Program-made: the position numbers and the translations under genes
NCBI GenBank assembly: GCA_943736015.1
Contig: OX031060.1
Coordinates: 6,833,501 to 6,897,500, forward strand
Source: Tridacna crocea
Lineage: Eukaryota > Mollusca > Bivalvia > Cardiida > Cardiidae
Direction: 5' to 3'
DNA: 64,000 bases
Notes under the pieces: model-generated
What the model was told of the DNA's origin: nothing
Database searches by the model: none
What the model saw: the letters and a program-made list of their open reading frames with translations, nothing else
Shown here: positions 22,959-33,076 of the stretch, piece by piece
Numbering within the stretch: the first letter of the stretch is position 1
How the letters are laid out: each line of letters starts with the position of its first letter

Positions 22959-25900
22959 ATGCACTGGTTTACGGCCTCGTTTTTTACTTTAGTCTTTATA
23001 CTTTCCTCATGCACTATGGATTCCATAATCCAGTGGAATTGTCGAGGTCTGAAGTCAAACTTTGACGAACTTTCACTTTTAATCAATGAGCACAAACCAG
23101 TTGCTGTTTGTCTGCAAGAAACCTTCCTTAAACGGGAGGATGATATCACCATCAAATATCATTCTGTTTACAACAAGATTTTTATCGAAGGTGAAAAAGC
23201 CAGAGGAGGTGTTTCTATTATTGTAAACAACAACATTCCTCACAAAGTTATTTCTTTAAATACAAACCTGCAAGCTGTTGCTGTCAGGTTATCTATACAC
23301 AGTGCTGTTACACTGTGTTCTTTATATCTCCCGCCAAGCATACCCATCAATGAGACCAATCTGAATGATCTCATTTCACAATTGCCATCCCCCTATATTC
23401 TTGCTGGGGACTTTAATGGTCACAATGTTATGTGGGGTTGCAATGACACCAACCAGAGAGGTCTCCAGTTGGAGAACTTCATTTCGAACAACTCTCTGTC
23501 TTTCATGAATGATAACAAATCCAAAACCTACTTGCATCCGGCAACTGGATCTTACTCGTCCATTGATTTAACATTATGCAGCCCAGTCTTACTTCCCAAC
23601 TTTACTTGGAAAGTGACTGAGGATTTGTGTGGAAGTGATCACTTCCCCATTATCTTTTCATCTACACAACCGTCCAGCAGTGTACGACCGCAGAAATGGA
23701 AGCTTTCCAAAGCCAATTGGAATAAATTTGAAACCCTATGTGAACAGACCATTACACATGATAAATTTGGAAATTGCGATGATCCTGCAAAACTTTTTAC
23801 TTCCCTATTAATTGATGCAGCTAAACAGTCCGTCCCTCAGACCTCGACAAACCCAAAACGACCTGACAAACCTTGGTACAATGATGATTGTAAACAGGCT
23901 GTCAGAGACAGAAAACAGGCCCTTAGAAAATTTAATCTCAGGCCTACCAAAGACAATCTTAACTTATTCCGTATTTCCAGGGCAAAAGCCCGTCGTACCA
24001 TTAAAGAAAATAAGCGCAAGGCCTGGAGACAATATGTCTCCAAGTTGAATAGTAGAACTACTACTAAAAAAACCTGGGATATGATCAGAAAGATCAATGG
24101 CAAAGGCCAATCCCCTCTTAATCACCTTGAAGTTAACAATACTTCATTGGAATCTCCCCAGGATATAGCTGATGCTCTTGCTGACACCTTTTGCAAAAAG
24201 TCTTCCTCTGCAAACTATTCAGAAAAGTTTCAGAGGAATAAAGCTAGAGAAAAAAAGAAAAAGCTTAATTTCAAGTCTTCGAATTCAGAGCATTATAATA
24301 AACTCTTCACTTTTAAAGAATTAAAATCTGCTCTGAATAAAGCTCATGATTCTTCTCCTGGTCCAGATAAAGTTCATTACCAGTTTTTAAAACACTTACC
24401 TTTTACTTCCCTCTCAGTTTTACTTGATATTTTTAATGATATCTGGCAGTCAGGTGATTTTCCTGCATCCTGGCGGGAGGCACTTGTCATTCCTATCCCA
24501 AAACCTGGCAAAGATGCTAGTGACCCGGCTAACTATCGGCCAATAGCTCTTACTAGTTGTCTCTGCAAGACCCTAGAACGTATGGTCAACGACAGGCTTG
24601 TCTGGTTTTTAGAAAAACACCACCTCATTGTTGATGTACAGAGTGGATTTCGTCGCCAGCGCGGCACCATAGATCATCTTGTCCGCTTTGAAACCTTTGT
24701 TAGAGAAGCCTTTATTAATAGACAGCATGTAGTATCTGTCTTTTTCGACCTTGAAAGCGCTTACGATACAACTTGGAAATACGGAATTATGAAAGACTTG
24801 CATGACTTTGGTCTTCGAGGCCGTCTTCCTCTTTTTATTTCAACCTTCTTGGATGAACGTCTTTTCCGCGTCCGAGTTGGTAATACTGTCTCGGGAGCCC
24901 GTGAACAGGAGATGGGTGTACCCCAAGGATGTATTCTCTCTGTTACACTTTTCAGTGTAAAAATAAACAGTATAGTTAAAGCTATCTGTCCTGGTGTAGA
25001 CTGTTCCCTCTATGTTGATGACTTCGTTATATGCTTCAGATCTCGAAATATGAATATTATTGAGAGACAACTTCAGCAATGTCTCAACAAATTGCAAACA
25101 TGGTCTGATGAAAATGGCTTCAGATTTTCAAAATCCAAAACTAAGTGCATGCACCTCTGTAATCTACGAGGTGTTCACCCAGATCCTGAACTGTATTTGG
25201 ACAAAACTAAAATTGAAGTCGTTTCTGAGTTTAAATTTCTTGGAGTCATCTTTGACAGAAAGCTTTCTTTCCTTCCTCACATCACTGCACTTAAAAAGAA
25301 GTGCAAGAAGGCTCTTAATCTTCTTAAGGTTGTGGCTCATTCTGAATGGGGAGCAGACCGTAAAGTCCTCTTGCGGCTTTATCGGTCTTTAGTTCGCTCC
25401 AAGTTAGACTATGGATCTGTTGTATACGGATCGGCCCGTAAATCCTATCTGAAAATTCTCGATTCTATACACCACGAAGGTCTGCGTCTTGTACTTGGAG
25501 CTTTCAGAACTTCTCCCGTCAACAGTCTCTATGTTGAGGCTAATGAACCTTCCCTTTCTTACAGGAGAGAAAAACTCTCACTTCAATATATTTTAAAACT
25601 TAAGTCGAATCGTTTTAATCCAACTCATAACGTTGTCTTTAAACCTGAATATAAACGTCTTTTTGAAAGGAAACCAAATGTTATTCCTCCATTTGGTATC
25701 CGCATGGAGCCCATTGTAGATAACCTTGGCATAGACACCGAGTCTATTGCCGACTATAAAATCTCTGAAATCCCTCCATGGACACTAAACAGTGCAGAAT
25801 TCAGATTTGACCTTGCATCTGACAAAAAGTCTGTCACGGATAGAACTGTATTTCATGCTAGATACAACGAGATAAAGGAGCATTATTTTTCCTTCAAACC

Positions 25901-26693
25901 CATCTATACAGATGGATCTAAAGAAGGCAATTCTGTAGCAGCTGCCGCTGTTTATGGACAAAGGAGCTTAAAATGCCGCCTTCCAAACAACTCCTCTATC
26001 TTCTCTGCTGAAATTAAAGCAGTAGATTTTGCCCTTAATCTAGTTGAAAGTTCTAATTCCAACCGTTTTATTATCTTTTCAGACTCTTTGTCAACATTAC
26101 AGGCCCTTTCAAATCAACGACTTGAGAATCCTTTAATCTGCAGTTTACTTGAAAGGATCTCACAAATTTCTTCTAAGAATAGACTGGTGTTCTGCTGGCT
26201 TCCAAGTCATGTAGGCATCAAAGGCAATGAAAATGCCGATAGGTCTGCCAAATCTGCACTTAACCTTCCCATTTCAGATTTTAAAGTTCCACACACTGAT
26301 TTTAAATCCTCCGTTTTATCACGTATCCAATCTTCTTGGCAATCCCAGTGGGATGCTGATATTTTCAATAAACTGCATTCAGTTAAACCATCCCTTGGTG
26401 AATGGTATCCCGTTTACAGATCTGTTCGTCGAGAAGAAGTGATAATTGCACGACTTCGAATTGGCCATTCACGCATCACACATTCCTGGCTCTTGACAAG
26501 AGATGATGCCCCTGAATGTATACCATGCAATGCAACCTTTTCTGTAAAACATATCCTACTAGATTGCATTGACTTTCAGCCAGTTCGTTCAAAATATTTC
26601 AACGTTGATAGTTTGAAAAATCTTTTTGATTCTGTCAGTGTTGAATCTATTATCGCTTTCATAAAGGAGATTGGCATTTACAATAAACTGTGA
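22959..26693 (+). CDS. LINE copy 1 ORF2: endonuclease, reverse transcriptase, RNase H
   Basis: An intact 1244-residue frame. The start may be Met20 (MDSIIQWNCRG), where the endonuclease fold begins. The first 19 residues are hydrophobic and could be untranslated. APE-type endonuclease at about 21-235: N27, QE at 53-54, GDFNG at 150-154, and SDH at 226-228. RT at about 505-765: PIPKPGKDASDPANYRPIAL, FFDLESAYD at 595-603, GVPQGCILS at 653-661, and YVDD at 685-688. RNase H at about 981-1100: D985 in YTDGS, E1018, D1042, D1094. A C-terminal CCHC (C1187, C1190, H1198, C1203) follows. The protein nicks the target and reverse-transcribes its own RNA. It is separated from ORF1 by 15 bases, so it is probably made by reinitiation. 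All catalytic residues are present. Confidence 0.95.
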   Translation: MHWFTASFFTLVFILSSCTMDSIIQWNCRGLKSNFDELSLLINEHKPVAVCLQETFLKREDDITIKYHSVYNKIFIEGEKARGGVSIIVNNNIPHKVISLNTNLQAVAVRLSIHSAVTLCSLYLPPSIPINETNLNDLISQLPSPYILAGDFNGHNVMWGCNDTNQRGLQLENFISNNSLSFMNDNKSKTYLHPATGSYSSIDLTLCSPVLLPNFTWKVTEDLCGSDHFPIIFSSTQPSSSVRPQKWKLSKANWNKFETLCEQTITHDKFGNCDDPAKLFTSLLIDAAKQSVPQTSTNPKRPDKPWYNDDCKQAVRDRKQALRKFNLRPTKDNLNLFRISRAKARRTIKENKRKAWRQYVSKLNSRTTTKKTWDMIRKINGKGQSPLNHLEVNNTSLESPQDIADALADTFCKKSSSANYSEKFQRNKAREKKKKLNFKSSNSEHYNKLFTFKELKSALNKAHDSSPGPDKVHYQFLKHLPFTSLSVLLDIFNDIWQSGDFPASWREALVIPIPKPGKDASDPANYRPIALTSCLCKTLERMVNDRLVWFLEKHHLIVDVQSGFRRQRGTIDHLVRFETFVREAFINRQHVVSVFFDLESAYDTTWKYGIMKDLHDFGLRGRLPLFISTFLDERLFRVRVGNTVSGAREQEMGVPQGCILSVTLFSVKINSIVKAICPGVDCSLYVDDFVICFRSRNMNIIERQLQQCLNKLQTWSDENGFRFSKSKTKCMHLCNLRGVHPDPELYLDKTKIEVVSEFKFLGVIFDRKLSFLPHITALKKKCKKALNLLKVVAHSEWGADRKVLLRLYRSLVRSKLDYGSVVYGSARKSYLKILDSIHHEGLRLVLGAFRTSPVNSLYVEANEPSLSYRREKLSLQYILKLKSNRFNPTHNVVFKPEYKRLFERKPNVIPPFGIRMEPIVDNLGIDTESIADYKISEIPPWTLNSAEFRFDLASDKKSVTDRTVFHARYNEIKEHYFSFKPIYTDGSKEGNSVAAAAVYGQRSLKCRLPNNSSIFSAEIKAVDFALNLVESSNSNRFIIFSDSLSTLQALSNQRLENPLICSLLERISQISSKNRLVFCWLPSHVGIKGNENADRSAKSALNLPISDFKVPHTDFKSSVLSRIQSSWQSQWDADIFNKLHSVKPSLGEWYPVYRSVRREEVIIARLRIGHSRITHSWLLTRDDAPECIPCNATFSVKHILLDCIDFQPVRSKYFNVDSLKNLFDSVSVESIIAFIKEIGIYNKL

Positions 26694-27270
26694 TATTTAC
26701 TCTGGAGTTTCTTACCCATCTTTTTACAACATTCTTTGCTTCATTAATATTAAGTTTGCATCTCCTTAATGGGAGGATTGGCTCTCTTGGAGACATCTTA
26801 TCTCATTGGAGACAGGACCTCTTTAATGGGAGTATCTTATCCCATTGGAGGCCCCAATCTTTATCACTTTTAACCTCATTTCCAAGGAAAAACAATATTA
26901 TCAATCTTACCTTTTAACCTAAAGCTTTGGAGTAGGCAGGGACACCCAGCCACTCAATATCATATTTTATGCACATTATAAATGACACATTTTTTTTTCA
27001 TTTAAAAAACTTCTTTTTATCAAACCAGCACTGAGTTTAAACCTTTTTATCACATTCTTAAATCTTATCATTTAAAACTTTTGAGTATATAGGGATTGCC
27101 CTGTAACTCGATGATGCCCTTTATGCATTAAATTTTCTTAATTCAATTCTTTTATTGTCATTCAAACTTTATTCAGTTTAAACAACTCCACGTTTATCTA
27201 TCTTTTAACATAGATATGCGCGCTAAATGACCAAAGTTGTCGATGCGCCATAAAACAACATTCATTCATT
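26694..27270 (+). other. LINE copy 1 3' UTR
   Basis: About 577 bases ending aagttgtcgatgcgccataa, aacaa and cattcattcatt. Regularly spaced words (cttaatgggaggattgg, ctcattggaga, ttaatgggagtatc) form short direct repeats at about 26764-26850. The last ~60 bases resemble the tail of the SINE at 33077-33559 and are probably the region recognised by the RT. Confidence 0.75.
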
Positions 27271-27531
27271 CAAATCAAGATATTTCAAAGGTCAAACAAT
27301 GGTTAAGGGATAGTAAAAGGCCGGACCAGGAAGAGATTAGTGGAGAAAGTTTCTTTCTAAAGGCTCTATGGAATCAGTGGGAGCGGCTCAGTAAAGTTGA
27401 TGGGTTACTCATGAGGAAATGGGATGTCTTAGGAACATCAATTACGAATTGGCAAGCAGTTGTCCCATTGTCATTAAGGAGGGAGGTCCTGAAGTACTGC
27501 CATGATGTAAATGCATCCGGTCATCTTGGGG
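27271..27531 (+). pseudogene. Gypsy integrase N-terminal zinc-binding region
   Basis: Continuation of the Gypsy frame after the LINE: DISKVKQWLRDSKRPDQEEI, then LRREVLKYCHDVNASGHLGV, which holds the two histidines of the HHCC integrase finger. It is cut by a SINE after 27531. The two cysteines follow on the other side at about 27890. Confidence 0.85.
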
Positions 27532-27800
27532 TTGGTTGGTTGGTTGTATGGAGTTTAACGCCACTTTAACAGCTAAGGTCATATCATGGCGGTCGGTGAC
27601 GCACATGTGTTTCCTGGCTTTCTCACACCGGTACTAACACAACTTTCCTTCCAAAGCCACCGACTACTTTTCTCACATGCTTCAGCAGAAGTGAGAAGCG
27701 AAAATATGCCGGAAAGAAAGTTTGCCTCAACCGGGTATCGAACTCACAACCACCAGGTCATGAGTCCGACACGATCACCACTGAGCCACCCGGACGGGCC
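27532..27800 (-). mobile_element. tRNA-derived SINE, antisense
   Basis: On the minus strand the right end starts with a tRNA-like head (gtggctcagtggtgatcg as A box, gagttcgataccc as B box). The element ends in a ccaacc repeat tail, seen as ggttggttggttg at 27531-27543. An 11-12 bp duplication tcatcttgggg is at 27521-27531 and 27801-27811. It interrupts the integrase zinc finger. Confidence 0.85.
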
Positions 27801-27811
27801 TCATCTTGGGG

Positions 27812-28273
27812 TAAAGAAGACTCTGAATGGAATCTGACTAAGGTTCTACTGGCCTGGCCTACAAAATGATGTCAAAAACTATATTGCAGGATGTCAGGCA
27901 TATTTGAAGCGCAAAGCTCCAATACCAAAAGTTAAGTCTCCCATGCGAATTTATCCAAGTGGTTATCCTATGGAGAGAATCGTCGTGGATATTCTGGGAG
28001 AGCTGCCTCTAACCGAAAGAGATAATAAGTATATTCTAGTAGTCTCAGACTACTTTACTAAATGGACTAAGAGTTTTTCGATGACGAATATCATATAATT
28101 GTAACAGAAATAATTGCTAAGTTTGGGGTTCCTAGAATAATATACATTCTGACCAAGGACGAGAGTTTGAAAGTGAACTCTTTCGTGAAATATGTCAGCT
28201 TTTATAGATTAACAAGACAAGAACAACACCGTGTCATCCTCAATCAGGTGGTATGGTAGAACGTTTTAATAGA
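27812..28273 (+). pseudogene. Gypsy integrase catalytic core, decayed
   Basis: Contains the second half of the zinc finger (YWPGLQNDVKNYIAGCQAY, one cysteine visible). The DDE core starts at about 27960: MERIVVDILGELPL with the first catalytic Asp, and YILVVSDYFTKWT. After 28098 the frame shifts repeatedly. A late segment, CHPQSGGMVERFN (about 28230-28270), carries the conserved Glu. The frame is then interrupted at 28274 by a 3.4-kb insertion. Confidence 0.83.
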
Positions 28274-28672
28274 CCTGTACGAACTATGACGAGCACGTGA
28301 GTGCACATTAGAAGACGAGCTCTTTGCGAGGGAAAATCTCAAACAGATCGGGAAAAAAGTCACCGTTTACATAGGCGTAGCAAAGCATGGGAAATTGTAC
28401 TTTGAAAGCCCTGTACATTTATATATAATTCATGCTTAGATTCAGTTAATATGCGTTAATCTGAAATTAACTCAGTAAACATGTAATAAACATTAAATGA
28501 ACTCTACAATATTTATCCTTGACACTCACACATAAACTCAAGTGATTAAGTACATTAGGCTAAATTATGGAGCTACCAGATTTAATTGTACACGAGAAGC
28601 TTCGTTAAATTCATAAACACAAATAGATCTGATTAAATAAACGTCTGTGCAAATCAATCCTGCTATGGCTAT

Positions 28673-28975
28673 CAGGACATTTGCCCCCTGAACATCTGCC
28701 CCCGGACTTTTGCCCCCGTAGGACACCTGCCCCCTGGACATCTGCCCCGGGCATTTGCCCCCGTAGGACATCTGCACCCTGGACATCTGCCACCCGGACA
28801 TTTGCCCCCGTAGAACATCTGCCCCCGTAGGACATTTGCCCCACGGACATTTGCCCCCTGGACATCTGTCCCCAGGACATTCGCCTCCTTAAGACATCCC
28901 CTCCTGGACATTTGCCCTGGTAGGACATCTGGCCCTGGATATTTGCCCCCGTAGGACAACTGCCTCCTGGAAAAC
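28673..28975. repeat. GGACATTTGCCCC minisatellite, forward array
   Basis: Variants of ggacatttgcccccgta and ggacatctgccccctg repeat every 14-19 bases. The minus-strand open frames here (peptide words such as GGQMSRGQMS) are by-products of the repeat. The same motif appears reversed at 29311-29565. Confidence 0.92.
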
Positions 28976-29310
28976 GATAAGCCTCTTCTAAATGATGTTG
29001 AAGAACTAATAACATCCTGAATGTTGCTTTATTTTTCTTAAAAAAAAAACGTTTTTTTATCGGGGTTAACAGCAGGCGTGCCAGATGAGTAAGTGACTCT
29101 TTAGTTATCTTACTGGAAGTTTGATATTAAAAACTGAAATCAATCAATCAGCCGAAGATTTTCAACAAAATAGCACTTAACGATACAACAGCTGAGAGGT
29201 CTTTTTCATAGTGCCGGTCAAAATTACCATGTACAATATACGTGTATATCTCAAAGTTGCTTTTAGAGATTGTCCCTTAAAGGAGCTAGACGTCCAAGTT
29301 GTAAACAAAC

Positions 29311-29565
29311 TGGGGGGGGGGGGGGGACAGATGTCCAGGGGGCACATGTCCTAAGGGGGCACATGTCCGGGGGGCACATGTCTGGGGGCACATGTCCTGG
29401 GGGGGGCACATGTCCTAAGGGGGCAGATATCTGGGGGGCAGATGTCCTAGGTTGGCAGATGTCCGGGGGGCAAACGTCCAGGTGGCAGGTGTCCTAAGGG
29501 GGCAAAAGTCCGGGGGCAGAAGTCCAAAGGGCAGAAGTCCGGGGGGCAAATGTCCTAGAGTAACT
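29311..29565. repeat. GGACATTTGCCCC minisatellite, reversed array
   Basis: The array runs as gggggcacatgtcctaaggg and similar words, the reverse complement of the array at 28673-28975, and starts with a run of about 16 G. The two arrays enclose about 335 bases, giving a foldback structure whose arms are tandem repeats. Confidence 0.92.
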
Positions 29566-30070
29566 GGTATTGAAATCTATTTACTACATTACTGTATTTT
29601 TCTGGTTAACTGATATGATGCAAGGTTGGCTTGCTCGTGCATCGAGCATACATAGGCTATGCCTATTTTTTTCTTCGTGTAAGGTTATGGCAAAAAAAAA
29701 TGTTCTCAGTAACGAACTCAAAAGTTGAAATAAGTTAGAATGAGACATTGCTCATTCTGAGGTCATACATATCCCAACAAAGAAAATTGGTCTGCATGTT
29801 GCAGAACATCAGGAAGAATTTGGACCAACTGCTTAACGGTGCTAGTGACCTTACAACCACGGGTTCAGTTTCCTAAGGGTATCAGAGACCTTATAGATAC
29901 GGTCCTTTAAAAAGCTTCCGATCGGTATCTTAAAAGCTAGTTAAAATGATTACTGCTCAAGATAACGAAGATACAAAGACTTCAAAGGCAAACAGTGTAA
30001 TTACCAGCTCCCCCATTTCTTTGATTTGATGATTCCATTTGACAGAAGGATTTTTGAGCCTGATCAACAT

Positions 30071-30607
30071 CATCTTCGCAAACCAATGGTGACGATCCAC
30101 TACGCCGCTCTACTCTTGGCGGATCGAACTTGATTTCAACATTCTCGCGATACGCATTTTTATTGGTTGCAGCCAGCTCTAACTGCTCGAATAAAATTGC
30201 TCGTAGCTTTTCATTTTTGATAAAAATAGAACAAAACCTTTCAAATAAAAATAGGTAATAAACTTGGATACCTCCGTGGATATGTGCAGGATCCGTAATG
30301 ATTTATTACCGAAAAGAAGGAGACGAACAATATTTATAGAAAGTTTAAATGTAACTAATCAGTTATCGGAGGTTTTAGGCTATATTCCAGCACCTGACGA
30401 TGGAATGTCAGATTATTGCTACATGTTGAATTATTGTATTCGTAAGCAGTTGTAAAATGATATTTGATTAGCTATCAGAAATATGATGTAAATGGGGATA
30501 ATAACCAGCATCCAATAGGAGGGCGTATATCACGGGAATCTTGAAATCGGGCTCGATCCGCCAAGGTAAGATCCACGTAGTGATCGTAACCTTGGCTCGC
30601 GAAGATG
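30071..30607. mobile_element. MULE-like MITE (CATCTTCGC family), copy 2
   Basis: 537 bp, ends catcttcgcaaacca and ggctcgcgaagatg, with a perfect 9-bp duplication gatcaacat at 30062-30070 and 30608-30616. Subterminal words such as acgatccactacg and cgtagtgatcgt mirror each other. The interior is closely related to copy 3 at 40245-40800. A small open frame (30264-30455) lacks motifs and is not kept open in copy 3. Confidence 0.92.
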
Positions 30608-31653
30608 GATCAACATAGCTTGATGATATATTTTTTTGTTTCAAAACTAGAAATCTGTAAATATTTGATATTTGACTGCTTTCGGATGCTGTTCTGTAAT
30701 ACTGATGATTTAAAAAAAACGAGGACTTAGGTACAGTTTCTCATATTCAATGATTACTCGACCTGATTTGATTTTTCAACTCGAGAATAAACAAACAGCT
30801 ATATCAATCAGCCGAATATAGATTACAAAAATAAAGATGCGAAGGCTTATCAGTCTCATCCTAAGCCTTTACAGGGGATTATTTAGTTTTTATGCTACAA
30901 GCAAACAAATCTTGCAGAATTCAGATAAATACAGCGAGATGTATTTTTCTTTGCAGTTATGTACAATCATACAATGCCCAATTTTATTCCATGAAGATGT
31001 GCATTTCGGGTGTTTGAATATGAGGATGATCATTTAGCAGTCAGTAACTCTAATTTTATTACATCAGATATAATGTCATCATAACGTTATCATACTGATT
31101 TGAATACAAATCTTCGTAATCAACGCGTTATTGATCATGTGACAGTGCCACAGATCTTTGTGAAACTCTCTCGCGAAATCTAAAGTTGCCCTAAAAGACT
31201 ACGTAACCAATTAAAGATACTTTCCTTTTTTTCTTTGTTTCTTCTTTACCAATCACTTGCCAGCTATTGGCTTACTGAGTGGTTATTTGTTATTGTTTTG
31301 CATGGACTATTTTAGTAGACATTGGGCATGTTTAAAAGCGAAAAATTTGTATTTGGAGATTATTCACCACTTTCTCCTTTTCAAGCAAAGTTTGCCTAAA
31401 AATCAAATAGAATTATGAAAAGGACGCTTGACTGCATCTAAGCCTTTCAGGTTTATACTTATGTTGGTCCACGTTCAAGGAAAACAGGTAGAAATGGGGT
31501 AAATAAAATACCAACTCTAGTCGTATCTATTTAGTAGATGTAAATTGACAATAACATTTTGCTTGGCCTTTTTTGCATTTTGCCCAAATAGGTTGAGAGC
31601 GCCACCTCATCGAGTCTGCAACTCACTGTCGACGTCAAAAGTTCTCGTACAGG

Positions 31654-33060
31654 TCTATTAAAACACGGATACGATGCTCAGTATGTATGCAGAGGAGAGC
31701 CAAAACGATTGGGATCATAATCTCCCTTATGTTATGATGGCATATAGATCCGCACAGCATGAATCAACTAGTCACCAAACATGCTCATGCTTGGCAGGGA
31801 GACATTTACGCCTCTTGAGCTCATGTATGAGATACCTGTGACGATAAAAACAATTCCAACTTCCCAAGCAATCAGTGGGTTTGGGAGCTTCAGGAGGCTC
31901 TTGAATCAGCCCATTCTTTGGTGCGTCGCAACACAAGCCAGGAGATGCGAAGACAAAAAAAATATCATGATAGCAAAGTAACCTAAAACCAGTTTGGCAA
32001 AGGTGATCAGGTATATGTTTTTTTTTTTTCCGGTCAAGAAAGTTGGGTGTGCTTCCAAGCTGACCTCATACTGGCGAGGCCCTTACCGGATAGTTGAAAA
32101 GGTATCAGATATTTTATATAAAGTTTCTTGTGGAAGGGCTGGTTCGAACCAAATCATACATATAGATAGAATTAAAAAGGCAAACATACAAGTTCTGAGC
32201 AACGAATATGACTGTGAACAAGTGCTCAATGGTTCTGATTTGGATTCTAATTTCAAAATCTTCCCATCCTCAGAAGGGCAGGAAGAATATGCTTCTGAGA
32301 CAGAGATAGAGTATAATAACTCAGAAGTCTTACAAAGTACATTTGGTCGAAGAAGACAGAAACCAGTATGGCCCAAAGACTATGTGTTTTCTCTTTTCAT
32401 GTCAAACATGCCCAATCTGAAGCAAACACCAAGAATGGACCCCCTTTGCTTTGACTGCAAAACACGAATACGTGCAGATGAGTATTCAGAGCATACAAAG
32501 ACCTGCTGGGGTTAACGATTTTCCTGTAAACCATGCGATAAGACTTTCAAAGAGGCCCTGTACCTTAAGAGACACATGAAAAAATTCCATCAAGATCAGA
32601 AGAACATGGAAAGTGTTAGTGAAGCTACCTAGGAAACAAGTAGCACGGATACTCAAGACTACGGACAAGACGATCAGGAGTCGTCTGATGAAGAGTGGGT
32701 CGAGGACCTACAAATTGATCTAGTATCTGAAAGTGGAACCGTAGATGACTTTCTGGAGGGTAGAACCTTTAGAAAGCCAACATCCCCTGATCCTGTAAAG
32801 ATTTCAGCTCCGAAGAGGACAAAAGTTGTTGTGCCTAAGGTGGTAGAAGCAGACACAAAAGCCCCTGATGAGAGCAAAATCAAACTCAGCTTCAGTTCAA
32901 AAGCTGCAGAGGGATCAAAGGTTACACAAAAGTTTACACTTCGTGAAAACGATGAAACTGTGATGGAGACTGTTGTTGCGAGGACAGAGAGTTTTCGTCT
33001 GGGTAATTTTGAATTTGGACTTCAGGAGTCAGTCCCAAATACTAAATGAATCAAACCAGA
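31654..33060 (+). pseudogene. Gypsy integrase C-terminus with zinc-finger tail
   Basis: Resumes the integrase (MLSMYAEESQNDWDHNLPYV near 31674, then a LMLGRETFTPLELMYEIP segment after a frame change). From 31994 one frame runs to the TGA ending at 33049 with two stops (TAA 32513, TAG 32630). It holds the end of integrase (KLTSYWRGPYRIVEKVSD, IIHIDRIKK), an acidic stretch, then a CCHC finger at 32447-32506 (C-x2-C-x11-H-x3-C) and a canonical C2H2 finger at 32525-32590 (C-x2-C-x12-H-x4-H). About 150 further residues follow, acidic and then Lys/Thr-rich. The fingers probably bind nucleic acid. A zinc-finger extension after integrase is not part of the standard Gypsy plan. Confidence 0.82.
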
Positions 33061-33076
33061 GGATGTGGTTTTCAGA

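Larger units (their letters stand above)
20851..27270 (+). mobile_element. full-length I-superfamily LINE, copy 1
   Basis: A 6.42-kb non-LTR element with 5' UTR, ORF1, ORF2 and 3' UTR. It ends in cattcattcatt and has no poly(A) tail. A 14-bp duplication (caaatcaagatatt) is at 20837-20850 and 27271-27284, exactly inside the Gypsy pol frame. ORF2 ends with RNase H and a CCHC motif, and ORF1 carries CCHC knuckles, a domain set typical of the I superfamily (I/Nimb-like). The clade cannot be fixed without a tree. The 5' end aligns with the 5' end of copy 2, so both are full length. Confidence 0.92.
28274..31653. mobile_element. 3.4-kb element with CCTGTACGA inverted ends
   Basis: Left end cctgtacgaact, right end agttctcgtacagg, inserted in the Gypsy integrase at a site whose two flanks (ttttaataga and tctattaaaa) form a perfect 20-base palindrome when joined. 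A target-site duplication is not evident. If the first bases gac and last bases gtc belong to the element, a TA duplication is possible. It holds two opposed minisatellite arrays and a complete MULE-like MITE. No transposase was found. Apart from these, 28274-28670, 29570-30060 and 30620-31640 show nothing recognisable. Confidence 0.6.

Noticed and set aside
22959-23015. A signal peptide at the start of LINE ORF2.
   Set aside because: The hydrophobic first 19 residues precede Met20, where the endonuclease fold begins. A secreted LINE enzyme makes no sense, so the upstream codons are probably untranslated or tolerated.
28673-28975. Possible CRISPR array (regular short repeats).
   Set aside because: Units vary in length and sequence, no constant repeat plus unique spacers, no cas genes, and the window is eukaryotic.
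28565-29015. Open frames of up to 134 codons rich in Gly/Gln/Met-Ser (GGQMSRGQMS type), and 29270-29497 on the plus strand.
   Set aside because: Pure translation of the GGACATTTGCCCC minisatellite in several frames at once. Low complexity and no independent support.
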